A DNA stretch of 64,000 nucleotides from Pseudohongiella sp. (GTDB taxonomy: Bacteria; Pseudomonadota; Gammaproteobacteria; Pseudomonadales; Pseudohongiellaceae). Positions 18,527 to 30,256 of the stretch are shown piece after piece. The notes below the pieces were generated by a model. It was not told the DNA's origin. It did not search any database and was given only the letters and a program-made list of their open reading frames with translations. Where the stretch lies: the NCBI RefSeq assembly GCF_011050365.1, contig NZ_DRFV01000015.1, positions 1 to 64,000 of the forward strand, given 5' to 3'. A program made the translations under genes and the position numbers. Position 1 is the stretch's first letter, and the number at the start of each line of letters is the position of its first letter.

Positions 18527-20299
18527 ATGAGCGGTATTCGCAAGATCTCTTTTGATGCGTTGATTGTTGGCGGCGGCGGTGCAGGCATGCGCGCGTCCCT
18601 GCAATTGTCGCAATCCGGTTACAAGACAGCCGTAATCAGCAAGGTTTTCCCGACTCGTTCTCATACTGTTTCCGCCCAGGGCGGTATTACCTGTGCCATT
18701 GCCAGCGACGATCCCAATGATGACTGGCGTTGGCACATGTACGATACCGTCAAAGGCTCCGATTATATCGGTGACCAGGACGCGATCGAATACATGTGTA
18801 GCGAAGGCCCGCAAACCGTTTTTGAGCTTGAGCACATGGGTCTGCCATTTTCGCGCACCGAGAATGGCCGTATCTATCAGCGCCCCTTCGGTGGTCAGTC
18901 CAAAGACTACGGCAAGGGCGGCCAGGCTGCGCGAACCTGCGCGGCGGCCGACCGCACCGGCCATGCGCTGCTGCATACCCTGTATCAGGGCAATGTGAAA
19001 AACGAGACAGTGTTCTTTAATGAGTGGTATGCCGTTGACCTCGTCCGTAATGAGGACGGGGTGGTGGTTGGTGTGATTGCCATCTGCATAGAGACCGGTG
19101 AAACCGTATTTGTCGAGTCCAAGGCAACCGTGCTGGCGACCGGTGGTGCCGGCCGGATTTACGCGTCCACTACCAATGCCCTGATCAATACCGGCGACGG
19201 CATCGGCATGGCGCTGCGTGCTGGCTATCCGATGCAGGACATGGAAATGTGGCAGTTCCACCCGACCGGTATTCACGGCGCGGGCACACTGGTCACCGAA
19301 GGCTGTCGTGGTGAAGGCGGTTACCTGATCAACAAGGATGGTGAGCGCTTCATGGAGCGGTATGCCCCCAATGCCAAAGACCTGGCGGGCCGTGATGTGG
19401 TGGCCCGCTCCATGGTTCAGGAAATCCTTGCTGGCAAGGGCTGTGGTCCCAAAGGCGATCACGTGCTGCTGAAACTCGACCATCTGGGTGAAAAGGTGCT
19501 GAACGAGAAGTTGCCGGGCATTCTGGAGCTGTCGCGTACCTTTGCTCATGTGGATCCGGTGAAAGAACCGATCCCGGTGATCCCGACCTGTCATTACATG
19601 ATGGGTGGTATTCCGACCAATGTGAACGGTCAGGCCATTACACAAAATGCTGATGGCGAAGATGAGCTGATTCACGGCCTGTTTGCAGTCGGTGAAGCCG
19701 CGTGCGTTTCCGTGCACGGTGCCAACCGGCTGGGCGGCAACTCGCTGCTGGACCTGGTGGTGTTCGGTCGCGCTGCTGGCAAGCATATTGAAAGCATGCT
19801 GGGGCAGGGCATTGAGTACCGTGATGCCTCCGAGGCCGATATCGAAAGGGCCATGGCACGCCTGAACCGGTTGAACAATTCGACCGAAGGCGAAAATGTG
19901 GCGGATTTGCGCGAAGAACTGCAAAGCATCATGCAGAACCATTTTGGTGTATTCCGCACCGGTGACTTCATGCGTGAAGGCATCAAGAAGCTGGAAGCTC
20001 TGCGCCCCCGTATTGCCAACGTCAAGCTGGGAGACAAGAGTAACGCCTTTAACACCGCGCGAATCGAGGCGCTGGAACTGGAGAACCTGTTCGAAGTTGC
20101 CGAAGCGACAGCGCTATCTGCTGAAGGCCGTAACGAGAGCCGCGGTGCGCACGCGCGTGAAGACTTCCAGGAACGTGATGATGAAAACTGGTTATGTCAT
20201 TCGGTATACCATCCGACATCGCGTACATTGACCAAGCGTGCAGTTAACTTTGCGCCTAAAACGGTCGATAAATTCGAGCCCATGATTCGTACCTATTAA
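18527..20299 (+). CDS. sdhA: Succinate dehydrogenase flavoprotein subunit
   Basis: Oxidises succinate to fumarate on the inner side of the membrane. The 590-residue protein has the dinucleotide-binding GGGGAG near residue 15, the covalent-FAD histidine in [14 protein letters not shown] (H46), the active-site [21 protein letters not shown] block, and the C-terminal capping and [14 protein letters not shown] regions. It starts immediately after the sdhD stop with no gap, and sdhB follows after 19 bp. Length and motifs match SdhA rather than fumarate reductase FrdA, and the operon context (sdhCDAB) supports this. Confidence 0.97.
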   Translation: MSGIRKISFDALIVGGGGAGMRASLQLSQSGYKTAVISKVFPTRSHTVSAQGGITCAIASDDPNDDWRWHMYDTVKGSDYIGDQDAIEYMCSEGPQTVFELEHMGLPFSRTENGRIYQRPFGGQSKDYGKGGQAARTCAAADRTGHALLHTLYQGNVKNETVFFNEWYAVDLVRNEDGVVVGVIAICIETGETVFVESKATVLATGGAGRIYASTTNALINTGDGIGMALRAGYPMQDMEMWQFHPTGIHGAGTLVTEGCRGEGGYLINKDGERFMERYAPNAKDLAGRDVVARSMVQEILAGKGCGPKGDHVLLKLDHLGEKVLNEKLPGILELSRTFAHVDPVKEPIPVIPTCHYMMGGIPTNVNGQAITQNADGEDELIHGLFAVGEAACVSVHGANRLGGNSLLDLVVFGRAAGKHIESMLGQGIEYRDASEADIERAMARLNRLNNSTEGENVADLREELQSIMQNHFGVFRTGDFMREGIKKLEALRPRIANVKLGDKSNAFNTARIEALELENLFEVAEATALSAEGRNESRGAHAREDFQERDDENWLCHSVYHPTSRTLTKRAVNFAPKTVDKFEPMIRTY

Positions 20300-20318
20300 T
20301 GAATAAAGGTGAACTAAC

Positions 20319-21026
20319 GTGTTAGTCAGTGTTTATCGTTACAACCCGGAAACAGACAGCAAACCCTCCATGCAGGACTACGAGATCGAGCTGCCGGAAG
20401 GTCGCGATCTGATGGTGCTGGATGTGCTGAGCCTGATCAAGAAGCAGGATCAGACCGTCGCTTATCGTCGCTCTTGCCGTGAAGGTGTTTGTGGCTCAGA
20501 CGGTATGAATATGAACGGCACCAATGGTCTGGCGTGCATTACGCCGGTATCGGTTGCTACCAAAGGCGGCAACAAACTGGTACTGCGCCCGCTGCCGGGA
20601 CTGCCAGTGGTACGCGATCTGGTAGTTGACATGAGTATATTCTACCAGCAGTTCGAGAAGGTGAAGCCGTTCCTTATTAATGACACCCCGGCGCCGGCTA
20701 TCGAGCGCCTGCAGTCACCCGAAGACCGGGCCAAACTTGACGGTTTGTATGAGTGCATTCTGTGCGCCTGCTGCAGCACCAATTGCCCCTCGTTCTGGTG
20801 GAATCCGGATAAGTTCATCGGCCCTGCAGGCCTGTTGCAGGCTTACCGTTTTCTGGCCGATAGCCGGGATGCCGCTACCGAAGAGCGCCTGGAAGACCTG
20901 CAGGACCCGTTCAGCGTGTTCCGCTGCCGCGGGATCATGAATTGCGTCGCGGTTTGTCCAAAGGGCCTGAATCCGACCAAGGCTATTGGTCATATACGCC
21001 ACATGCTGTTACAGCGCGGCGCTTGA
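20319..21026 (+). CDS. sdhB: Succinate dehydrogenase iron-sulfur subunit
   Basis: Carries electrons from FAD to quinone through three iron-sulfur clusters. The 235-residue protein shows the [2Fe-2S] ligands in SCREGVCGSDGMNMNGTNGL with C53, C58 and C73 (aspartate 61 takes one ligand position, as in other SdhB), the [4Fe-4S] motif CILCACCSTNCP, and the [3Fe-4S]/[4Fe-4S] motif CRGIMNCVAVCPKGLNP. The start is a GTG at 20319 preceded by AAGGTGA. It ends the sdh part of the operon, 88 bp before sucA. Confidence 0.97.
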   Translation: MLVSVYRYNPETDSKPSMQDYEIELPEGRDLMVLDVLSLIKKQDQTVAYRRSCREGVCGSDGMNMNGTNGLACITPVSVATKGGNKLVLRPLPGLPVVRDLVVDMSIFYQQFEKVKPFLINDTPAPAIERLQSPEDRAKLDGLYECILCACCSTNCPSFWWNPDKFIGPAGLLQAYRFLADSRDAATEERLEDLQDPFSVFRCRGIMNCVAVCPKGLNPTKAIGHIRHMLLQRGA

Positions 21027-21114
21027 GGAATCTGTATTTTTTATAGAGACGTTTCCGGTGCCGCTCACAAGGTGGCAGTCGCGAATCCGGCTCTGTTGAC
21101 CGGGATATATAATA

Positions 21115-23958
21115 ATGCATAACAGCATCATGGAGTTAATGTGGAGCACCGGGCATCTGTCCGGTGGTAACGCGGAATACGTCGAGCAATTGTATGATCA
21201 GTACCTGACTGACCCCGCGCAGGTGTCTGAGGAGTGGCGACGCTACTTTGATGAATTGCCCAAAATCGCCGAGCAGAATCAGGGTGATGTCTCTCACAAG
21301 GAGATTCAGGAGTATTTTCGTCGCATTGGCAAAACCAGTCGTTTCATGCCGGTGCTCAGTAACGACGTTGTCGTCAACTCCGAGCATGAGAACAAACAGG
21401 TTCAGGTTCTGCACCTGATCAGTTCCTACCGGGTGCGTGGGCATCAGAAAGCTGCGCTCGACCCGTTGTCACTCATGCACCGTCAGCGTGTGCCTGACCT
21501 GGAACTTGATTTCCACAACCTGTCGCCAGCTGACAACTCTACCGTTTTCCAGACCGGCTCGCTGCAAATCAATCGCGATACCGCGACATTGCGTGAAATT
21601 GTCGAAGTGCTGGAGAAGATCTATTGCGGATCGATCGGTTACGAATTCATGCATATTGTTGACCTTGCTGAGAAACAGTGGCTGCAGAAACGCATTGAAC
21701 CCAAGCATGGTGATCCGGGCTTTGAACCCGAAGTCAAGCGCCATCTGCTGGAGCGCCTGTGCGCAGCAGAGGGGCTCGAGAAGCACCTGGATTCGAAATA
21801 TCCGGGCACCAAGCGTTTTGGTCTGGAAGGTGGCGAAAGCCTGATTCCAATGGTTGACGAGTTGATCCAGCGCGCCGGAAGTTACGGTGTGAAAGAAATC
21901 GTCATTGGCATGGCGCACCGCGGTCGCCTCAATGTGCTGGTCAATATTCTGGGTAAAAACCCGTCCGAACTGTTTAGTGAGTTTGAAGGCCGAAAGGAGT
22001 ATAAAAGCTCGGGCGACGTCAAATACCACCAGGGGTTTTCATCGAATATCATGACGCCCGGTGGCGAAGTCCACCTGGCTATGGCATTTAACCCGTCTCA
22101 CCTGGAAATCGTGTCGCCGGTAGTCGAAGGCTCGGTGCGCGCGCGACAGGATCGTCGCAAGGACAGCCTGGGTCATGCCGTGGTTCCCATCAGTATTCAC
22201 GGTGATGCCGCGTTTGCCGGGCAGGGCGTGGTCATGGAAACTTTCCAGATGTCGAAGACGCGTGCCTATAGTACCGGTGGCACTGTGCATCTGATTATCA
22301 ACAACCAGGTCGGCTTTACCACCAGTCGTCAGGATGATGCACGCTCCACAGAGTACTGTACCGATATCGCCAAAATGGTGCAGGCGCCGATTTTCCATGT
22401 CAACGCTGATGACCCGGAAGCGGTGCTGTTTGTGACCCAGCTTGCGCTGGATTTCCGTTATGAATTCAAAAAAGACGTGGTCATTGACCTGGTCTGTTAC
22501 CGGCGTCGCGGCCACAATGAGACCGATGAGCCGTCTTCTACGCAGCCGACAATGTATCAGAAGATCCGTCAGCATCCGACGACACGAACGTTGTATGCGG
22601 AGCGAATGGTCAAGGAAGGGGTTGCGACCGAGGAGGAGGTAAATGAAATGAACTCCTCCTATCGCAGTGCGCTGGATACAGGCTCTCATGTAGTGAAAAG
22701 CCTGATCAAGGAACCCAATGTTGAGATGTTTGTCGACTGGAATCCTTATCTGGGACACACCTGGAGTGCGCATTTTAATACATCGCTGAAACTGGAGACC
22801 TTGCAGGCACTGGCGCGCAAGATCACCACGTTGCCAAAGAACCTGACCCTGCACAAACAAGTGCAGAAGATCTGTGATGATCGTCAGAAAATGGCTGAAG
22901 GTGACGCGCCGATTGATTGGGGTTTCGCCGAGACACTGGCGTATGCCAGTGTCCTGACCAGTGGCAATCGAATCCGCATCACCGGTCAGGACGTGGGACG
23001 CGGCACATTTTCGCATCGCCATGCCGTGCTGCGCGACCAGGAGACCGAGGAAGAGTACATTCCGCTGCGTAACATTGTGGCCGATCCGAAAACCTTCTGT
23101 ATTTATGATTCCCTGCTGTCAGAGGCGGCGGTGCTGGCATTTGAATATGGTTATGCGACTACGATGCCTAATGCCCTGGTCATCTGGGAAGCCCAGTTTG
23201 GTGACTTTGCCAACTCGGCGCAGGTTGTCATCGATCAGTTTATCACCAGTGGCGAGCACAAGTGGCAGCGTCTGTGTGGTCTGACCATGCTGCTGCCGCA
23301 TGGCTATGAGGGTCAGGGTCCGGAGCATTCGTCGGCACGCCTTGAGCGCTTCCTGCAATTAAGTGCAGAGCACAATATTCAGGTTTGTTTGCCGACAACG
23401 TCGGCACAGGTTTTCCATATGCTGCGCAAGCAGGTGCTGTGTCCATTGCGCAAGCCATTGATCGTTATGTCACCCAAGAGCCTGCTGCGACACAAGGAAA
23501 CCACGGCAACACTTGAGGAACTGGCGGAAGGTTCATTCCAGGTAGTGATCGGTGAGACCGATGACAATATTGTTGCGGACAAAGTAGAGCGCGTCATTCT
23601 GTGTTCGGGCAAAGTCTACTATGACCTGCGTGCCGAGCGCCGCAAGCGGGAAATTAGCAACATCGCAATCATCCGGCTGGAGCAGTTGTACCCCTTCCCC
23701 GAAGAGGACCTGTGCAAGGTGATGGAGATGTATCCAAACTTCAAGGATGTGGTGTGGTGTCAGGAAGAACCCATGAATCAGGGGGCGTGGTACTCAAGCC
23801 AGCATCATATGCGCAATGTCATTCAGAAAGTTGGCTCGTCAGTGAACCTGCGTTACGCCGGGCGTGAAGCGTCTGCTGCTGCTGCCGCCGGATATCCGGC
23901 GCTTCACCTGCAGCAGTTGAACGCATTCCTGGAGCAGGCGCTGGGTACGAACGAGTAA
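21115..23958 (+). CDS. sucA: 2-oxoglutarate dehydrogenase E1 component
   Basis: Thiamine-diphosphate-dependent decarboxylase of the 2-oxoglutarate dehydrogenase complex. The 947-residue length fits SucA (933 in E. coli). The N-terminus MWSTGHLSGGNAEYVEQLYD is the conserved E2-binding tail, and the thiamine-binding region FHVNADDPEAVLFVTQLALD and GMAHRGRLNVL are present. It begins 88 bp after sdhB and precedes sucB and lpd, which complete the complex. An internal ATG at 21130 is possible but less like the family. Identification is secure. Confidence 0.97.
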   Translation: MHNSIMELMWSTGHLSGGNAEYVEQLYDQYLTDPAQVSEEWRRYFDELPKIAEQNQGDVSHKEIQEYFRRIGKTSRFMPVLSNDVVVNSEHENKQVQVLHLISSYRVRGHQKAALDPLSLMHRQRVPDLELDFHNLSPADNSTVFQTGSLQINRDTATLREIVEVLEKIYCGSIGYEFMHIVDLAEKQWLQKRIEPKHGDPGFEPEVKRHLLERLCAAEGLEKHLDSKYPGTKRFGLEGGESLIPMVDELIQRAGSYGVKEIVIGMAHRGRLNVLVNILGKNPSELFSEFEGRKEYKSSGDVKYHQGFSSNIMTPGGEVHLAMAFNPSHLEIVSPVVEGSVRARQDRRKDSLGHAVVPISIHGDAAFAGQGVVMETFQMSKTRAYSTGGTVHLIINNQVGFTTSRQDDARSTEYCTDIAKMVQAPIFHVNADDPEAVLFVTQLALDFRYEFKKDVVIDLVCYRRRGHNETDEPSSTQPTMYQKIRQHPTTRTLYAERMVKEGVATEEEVNEMNSSYRSALDTGSHVVKSLIKEPNVEMFVDWNPYLGHTWSAHFNTSLKLETLQALARKITTLPKNLTLHKQVQKICDDRQKMAEGDAPIDWGFAETLAYASVLTSGNRIRITGQDVGRGTFSHRHAVLRDQETEEEYIPLRNIVADPKTFCIYDSLLSEAAVLAFEYGYATTMPNALVIWEAQFGDFANSAQVVIDQFITSGEHKWQRLCGLTMLLPHGYEGQGPEHSSARLERFLQLSAEHNIQVCLPTTSAQVFHMLRKQVLCPLRKPLIVMSPKSLLRHKETTATLEELAEGSFQVVIGETDDNIVADKVERVILCSGKVYYDLRAERRKREISNIAIIRLEQLYPFPEEDLCKVMEMYPNFKDVVWCQEEPMNQGAWYSSQHHMRNVIQKVGSSVNLRYAGREASAAAAAGYPALHLQQLNAFLEQALGTNE

Positions 23959-24054
23959 TTGGTTGTCAGTTGCTGAACGGTTTTATAAAACGTTGTTTTT
24001 AATATATTGGTTTGATGAATAAAAATCAGACACACATGAGTGTAAGGAACAGAC

Positions 24055-25308
24055 ATGTCTATTGAGATCAAAGCACCAACACTGCCGGAATCGGTGCCAG
24101 ATGGCACTATCGCGAGCTGGCACAAGAAAGCAGGCGATGCAGTCAAGCGCGATGAACTTCTTGTTGATATCGAAACCGACAAGGTTGTCATTGAAGTGGT
24201 ATCACCTGCAGACGGTGTTCTGGAGAAAATAGTTAAAGACTCTGGTGACACCATTGTCAGCAACGAGCTGATTGCCCTGGTCAAGGAAGGGGCGGCCGCA
24301 TCCGGTGATTCGGGCAAATCGGACGACAAGTCTGACAGCAAAAAAGCGGACAGCAAAACAGACGACAAGGCAGACAAAAAGTCTGAATCTGTTTCTGATG
24401 ATACCCCGGCATTGAGCCCGGCGGCTAAAAAGCTGGCGGAAGAGCATGGCATCAAAGCCGAACAGGTTACCGGCACCGGCAAAGATGGCCGCGTGACCAA
24501 AGAAGATGTCATGAACGCTATCGAAGGCGGCTCCAAGAGCGAATCCAAGGCTGGCTCTGCTGCTCCGACAAGCAGAGAGCATCCGGTAGCGGATATGTCA
24601 TCAGGTCGCGTCGAAGAGCGCGTCCCCATGAGCCGTCTGCGCGCGAAAGTGGCCGAGCGTCTGCTGCAGGCTTCGCAAACAACAGCCATGCTCACCACCT
24701 TCAATGAAGTCAATATGGAACCGGTGATGTCGTTGCGCTCACGCTACAAGGACCAGTTCGAAAAGACCCATGACGGCGTGCGTCTGGGCTTCATGTCCTT
24801 CTTTGTCCGTGCCTGCGTTGAAGCACTGAAGCGCTTCCCTGCGGTGAACGCGTCCATTGATGGCAGTGACATTGTCTATCACGGCTACCAGGATATCGGC
24901 GTCGCCGTATCTTCGCCGCGTGGCCTGGTGGTGCCGGTATTGCGCAACGCTGATCACATGAGCCTGGCACAGGTGGAAGGCAAAATTCGTGAATATGGTC
25001 TGAAAGCGCAGGACGGCAAACTGTCAATGGATGAAATGACCGGCGGTACGTTTACCATTTCCAATGGCGGCGTATTCGGTTCACTGCTGTCGACACCGAT
25101 TCTGAACCCGCCACAAACGGCAATTCTGGGTATGCATAAAATCCAGGAACGACCCATGGCTGTGAACGGCAAGGTGGAAATATTGCCAATGATGTACCTC
25201 GCACTGTCATACGACCATCGTATGATCGATGGCAAAGAGGCCGTGCAGTTCCTGGTTACCATCAAAGATCTGTTGGAAGATCCTGCGAGAATCCTGCTGG
25301 AGATCTGA
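24055..25308 (+). CDS. sucB: Dihydrolipoyllysine succinyltransferase (E2 of 2-oxoglutarate dehydrogenase)
   Basis: Transfers the succinyl group from E1 to CoA via a lipoyl arm. Domains in order over 417 residues: lipoyl domain 1-78 with lipoylated K43 in [10 protein letters not shown], a long Lys/Asp/Ser-rich flexible linker (~80-125), the E1/E3-binding domain (~120-160, [13 protein letters not shown]), a second linker, and the catalytic domain with the active-site histidine in [10 protein letters not shown]. It starts 96 bp after sucA and is separated from lpd by 130 bp containing a strong hairpin. The linker is unusually hydrophilic but in place for the family. Confidence 0.97.
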   Translation: MSIEIKAPTLPESVPDGTIASWHKKAGDAVKRDELLVDIETDKVVIEVVSPADGVLEKIVKDSGDTIVSNELIALVKEGAAASGDSGKSDDKSDSKKADSKTDDKADKKSESVSDDTPALSPAAKKLAEEHGIKAEQVTGTGKDGRVTKEDVMNAIEGGSKSESKAGSAAPTSREHPVADMSSGRVEERVPMSRLRAKVAERLLQASQTTAMLTTFNEVNMEPVMSLRSRYKDQFEKTHDGVRLGFMSFFVRACVEALKRFPAVNASIDGSDIVYHGYQDIGVAVSSPRGLVVPVLRNADHMSLAQVEGKIREYGLKAQDGKLSMDEMTGGTFTISNGGVFGSLLSTPILNPPQTAILGMHKIQERPMAVNGKVEILPMMYLALSYDHRMIDGKEAVQFLVTIKDLLEDPARILLEI

Positions 25309-25357
25309 TATCCGTTGCCCGGGCAACAGGGTCGGATCCTGCACTCTTCGCGTTTCG

Positions 25358-25392
25358 CATGAGCCACAGCCAGAACAGCGCTGTGGCTCATG
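25358..25392 (+). other. Perfect 13-bp intercistronic hairpin between sucB and lpd
   Basis: CATGAGCCACAGC (25358-25370) pairs exactly with GCTGTGGCTCATG (25380-25392) around a 9-nt loop. Only three T follow, so it is not a classic terminator. In an sdh-suc transcript it could protect the 3' end of sucB mRNA or lower expression of downstream genes. Confidence 0.75.
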
Positions 25393-25414
25393 TGTTTCAC
25401 GGGTCAGTAACTGA

Positions 25415-26890
<1,476 letters not shown>

Positions 26891-26922
26891 TTCATGCGCT
26901 TTTATAACAGAGGAATTACAGA

Positions 26923-28089
26923 ATGAATCTACACGAATATCAAGGCAAGCAGCTTTTTGCTGAATATGGACTGCCTGTTTCCAAAGGCTTCGCTGTTGAT
27001 ACGCCTGAAGCTGCAGCAGAAGCCTGTGACAAGATCGGCGGCGACATGTGGGTAGTCAAGGCTCAGGTTCACGCGGGCGGACGCGGCAAGGCTGGCGGTG
27101 TAAAACTGATCAAAAGCCGTGATGATGCCAAAGCGTTTGCTGCCCAGTGGCTGGGTAAGCGCCTGGTCACTTATCAGACCGATGCCAATGGTCAGCCGGT
27201 CAGCAAGATCCTGGTTGAATCCTGTACCGACATCGCACAGGAATTGTACCTGGGCGCGGTGGTGGATCGTTCCTCACGTCGTATCGTATTCATGGCCTCC
27301 ACCGAAGGTGGTGTCGAGATTGAAAAAGTGGCACATGACACGCCTGAGAAGATTCTGAAGGCAACGGTTGATCCGCTGGTCGGCGCACAGCCTTATCAGG
27401 GCCGTGACCTGGCATTTCAGCTGGGTTTGCAAGGTGATCAGATTAAACAGTTCACCAAGATTTTCATGGGCCTGGCAAAGTTGTTTGTTGACTACGACCT
27501 GGCGCTGCTGGAAATCAACCCGCTGGTCATCAAGGAAGACGGCAACCTGCATTGCCTGGATGCCAAACTCGGCATCGACGGCAATGCGCTGTACCGTCAG
27601 CCAAAATTACGTGAGATGCACGATCCGTCACAGGACGATCCGCGTGAAGCGCACGCGGCCAGTTTTGAACTGAATTACGTGGCGCTTGATGGCAACATTG
27701 GCTGCATGGTCAATGGCGCCGGTCTGGCCATGGGCACCATGGATATCGTCAATCTGCATGGCGGACAGCCTGCCAACTTCCTCGACGTGGGCGGCGGTGC
27801 TACCAAAGAGCGTGTGACCGAAGCGTTCAAGATCATTCTGTCGGACGATAACGTCAAGGCGGTACTGGTCAACATCTTTGGCGGCATTGTTCGTTGTGAC
27901 ATGATCGCTGAAGGTATTATCGGCGCTGTTAAGGAAGTTGGCGTTAAAGTGCCCGTTGTGGTTCGCCTGGAAGGCAACAATGCGGATCTGGGTGCCAAGG
28001 CACTGGCCGACAGTGGGCTGAACATCATCGCTGCAACCAGTCTGACCGACGCTGCCCAGCAAGTCGTCAAGGCCGCGGAGGGTAAATAA
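26923..28089 (+). CDS. sucC: Succinyl-CoA synthetase beta subunit
   Basis: ATP-grasp subunit that binds nucleotide and succinate in the step producing ATP or GTP from succinyl-CoA. The 388-residue protein starts [20 protein letters not shown], has the [17 protein letters not shown] nucleotide-binding segment, and the [12 protein letters not shown] and [10 protein letters not shown] signature regions. AGAGGA lies just before the ATG. Its stop TAA shares its last base with the sucD ATG, so the two subunits are translationally coupled for 1:1 assembly. Confidence 0.97.
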   Translation: MNLHEYQGKQLFAEYGLPVSKGFAVDTPEAAAEACDKIGGDMWVVKAQVHAGGRGKAGGVKLIKSRDDAKAFAAQWLGKRLVTYQTDANGQPVSKILVESCTDIAQELYLGAVVDRSSRRIVFMASTEGGVEIEKVAHDTPEKILKATVDPLVGAQPYQGRDLAFQLGLQGDQIKQFTKIFMGLAKLFVDYDLALLEINPLVIKEDGNLHCLDAKLGIDGNALYRQPKLREMHDPSQDDPREAHAASFELNYVALDGNIGCMVNGAGLAMGTMDIVNLHGGQPANFLDVGGGATKERVTEAFKIILSDDNVKAVLVNIFGGIVRCDMIAEGIIGAVKEVGVKVPVVVRLEGNNADLGAKALADSGLNIIAATSLTDAAQQVVKAAEGK

Positions 28090-28961
28090 TGAGCATTCTG
28101 ATTAACAAAGACACCAAAGTCATCTGCCAGGGTTTTACTGGTTCACAAGGCACGTTCCACTCCGAGCAGGCCATTGCCTACGGCACCAAAATGGTTGGCG
28201 GTGTGACGCCAGGCAAGGGTGGCACGACGCACCTGGGATTGCCGGTATTCAACACGGTACGTGAAGCGGTTGCCGCCACGGGCGCAGATGCCAGTGTTAT
28301 CTACGTACCGGCAGCATTCTGCAAGGATTCCATTCTGGAAGCTGCCAACGGTGGTATCAAACTGATCGTTTGTATCACGGAAGGTATACCGACGCTGGAC
28401 ATGCTGGATGCCAAGGTCAAGTGTGACGAGCTGGGCGTGCGCCTGATTGGTCCTAACTGCCCCGGCGTCATCACGCCCGGCGAATGCAAGATCGGCATCA
28501 TGCCCGGTCACATTCACAAGCCCGGCAAGGTGGGCATTGTTTCACGCTCCGGCACGTTGACTTACGAAGCGGTGAAGCAGACGACCGACCACGGTTTTGG
28601 TCAGTCATCGTGTGTCGGTATTGGTGGTGACCCGATTCCGGGCTCCAACTTCATTGACATTCTGGCTATGTTCGAGAAAGACCCGGCGACCGAAGCGATT
28701 GTGATGATTGGTGAGATCGGTGGCAGCGCTGAGGAAGAAGCCGCGGCCTATATTAAAGAGCATGTCACAAAGCCTGTGGTATCTTACATTGCTGGCGTGA
28801 CAGCACCAGCCGGTAAGCGGATGGGGCACGCCGGTGCGATTATTTCCGGTGGCAAGGGCACAGCTGACGAGAAGTTTGCAGCGCTGCAGGATGCCGGCGT
28901 CAAGACTGTACGCAGTCTGGCCGATATCGGTGATGCGCTGAAGGAAGTCACTGGCTGGTAA
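28089..28961 (+). CDS. sucD: Succinyl-CoA synthetase alpha subunit
   Basis: CoA-binding subunit with the phosphohistidine intermediate. The 290-residue protein has the CoA-binding [18 protein letters not shown], the [10 protein letters not shown] segment and the active-site histidine in [17 protein letters not shown]. It begins on the last base of the sucC stop. It ends the TCA operon and is followed by ~500 bp without a convincing gene. No clear terminator hairpin with a T-run was seen directly after the stop. Confidence 0.97.
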   Translation: MSILINKDTKVICQGFTGSQGTFHSEQAIAYGTKMVGGVTPGKGGTTHLGLPVFNTVREAVAATGADASVIYVPAAFCKDSILEAANGGIKLIVCITEGIPTLDMLDAKVKCDELGVRLIGPNCPGVITPGECKIGIMPGHIHKPGKVGIVSRSGTLTYEAVKQTTDHGFGQSSCVGIGGDPIPGSNFIDILAMFEKDPATEAIVMIGEIGGSAEEEAAAYIKEHVTKPVVSYIAGVTAPAGKRMGHAGAIISGGKGTADEKFAALQDAGVKTVRSLADIGDALKEVTGW

Positions 28962-29464
28962 TGGTGATCTGGCGCACCCCTGATGGGCACGGCCAACGCC
29001 GTTGACCCGGATCGGTGCGTCAGTCTTCAGGTTTGCCGAGGAAGGCAGAAAATATCTGCTTGCGGAGGTTCAAAAATTCGAACGGGTTGTGTTAGTCTTA
29101 TCGACATAATTCGGCAGGGAGCACTGAATTTACGCCAAACAGCATTGATGTTGGTGATATTTGTTACCAATTTTCTCACGAGGTTTTCGTTCGTGTCGAT
29201 TGGTAACTGGCTGGCCTGATTTATGCAGGGTTTGTGCAGGATATCTCAAGGGATTTGGCACAGATCGAGCAGAGATAGGGCGAGCAGAGACAATGCAAAG
29301 TTTGCAAACCGAAGGATCGCAGTAATTTGGGTATTTGCAGCCCGGTCTCGTTTCCGGGGATAGATTTGCCAGTGTGAAGTTGAACGGCTGCATGCCGGTA
29401 AAGTAGAAAAGATGTCACGTCTGGTGTTCGCATCAGAGTGTTTAATACAATAACAGGATGGCAC
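28962..29464. other. Non-coding gap between sucD and the TonB2 operon
   Basis: About 500 bp. A frame of 78 codons (28983-29219) shows no family resemblance and I do not call it. The stretch holds a nested inverted repeat at 29163-29207 (listed separately) and a short palindrome GCAAAGTTTGC at about 29293-29303. No good promoter pair was found in front of the TonB2 operon, so its start site may lie well upstream. Confidence 0.5.
29163..29207. other. Nested inverted repeat in the sucD/TonB2 gap
   Basis: GTTACCAAT (29163-29171) and ATTGGTAAC (29199-29207) are exact complements. Inside them CACGA (29177-29181) and TCGTG (29191-29195) form a second stem around a 9-nt loop. There is no T-run. It could be a leader RNA structure of the TonB2 operon, a regulator site or a 3' structure of sucD mRNA. 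Confidence 0.6.
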
Positions 29465-30256
29465 ATGAATAACCGTCGATTATATTCCAAGGTTCTGGTA
29501 CCACTCGCATCCCTGCTAGTGATCGGAACAGCCAAGGCGCAAGACGTTGATACAAGCACGATTGACAGAGCCTTGAATGTTGTAGACGAGACTAACGCGG
29601 CAGCAGCCCGGTCTCAGGAGACCATCAACCGTCTCTCCAACTCTTCAAGCGCTCTCTTCGAAGATTTCAAACTGGAAAGTGACAACCTTGAAGCACTGAT
29701 GGTGCTCAACGCCAACTGGCGCCGCCAAATCGCTATTCAGGAGCAGGATCTGAATACGATTGCGGAGTCCATTGCCGAGGTTCGTAACGTCACGCAAGAG
29801 CTTCCGCTGCTGATGAACCGCATGATATCCAGTATGGAGCAATTCGTGGAACTGGATATGCCTTTCCACCTGGAGGCGCGTCGGGCCCGTATCGAGTTTG
29901 CGAAAGCCGCGATCGATAACCCCAACGTCTCTACCGCGGAACGCTTCCGTCAGATTCTGGTTCTGTACCAGACCGAAAACGCTTACGGACGTACCCGCGA
30001 AACTTATCCGACCACACTGACTATCGACGGTGTTGAGCGGGACGTGGATATATTGCGTGTTGGGCGTATAGCGCTGACATTCCAGACCAAGGACCGCTCC
30101 ATGACGGGCGCCTGGGATCCGGAAGCCCGTCAGTGGGTAACGCTTGACGATGGCACTTACCGTGAAGCCATTCGCACCGGTATCAGCGTCGCCAGCGGTA
30201 CCGTTGCACCAGAAATCATTGACCTACCAATCGTTGCGCCGGAGTCAGCACAGTGA
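29465..30256 (+). CDS. DUF3450-family periplasmic protein of a TonB2-type operon
   Basis: A 263-residue exported protein with signal peptide MNNRRLYSKVLVPLASLLVI and cleavage after Ala25 (AKA/QD). The first ~100 mature residues form a coiled coil rich in Glu, Asn and Gln, followed by a mixed region ending in IDLPIVAPESAQ. DUF3450 proteins are encoded at the head of TtpC-ExbB2-ExbD2-TonB2 operons in Vibrio and Shewanella relatives; their molecular role is not established. The ATG at 29465 has CAGGATGG upstream; a GTG at 29438 would spoil the signal peptide. The stop overlaps the GTG start of the next gene (GTGA). Confidence 0.85.
   Translation: MNNRRLYSKVLVPLASLLVIGTAKAQDVDTSTIDRALNVVDETNAAAARSQETINRLSNSSSALFEDFKLESDNLEALMVLNANWRRQIAIQEQDLNTIAESIAEVRNVTQELPLLMNRMISSMEQFVELDMPFHLEARRARIEFAKAAIDNPNVSTAERFRQILVLYQTENAYGRTRETYPTTLTIDGVERDVDILRVGRIALTFQTKDRSMTGAWDPEARQWVTLDDGTYREAIRTGISVASGTVAPEIIDLPIVAPESAQ

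Noticed and set aside
18521-19942. 473-codon minus-strand frame
   Set aside because: It lies wholly antisense to sdhA, whose identity is certain. It has no family resemblance.
28983-29219. 78-codon frame in the sucD/TonB2 gap
   Set aside because: It has no recognisable ribosome-binding site or family resemblance, and its end is formed by the inverted repeat at 29163-29207.
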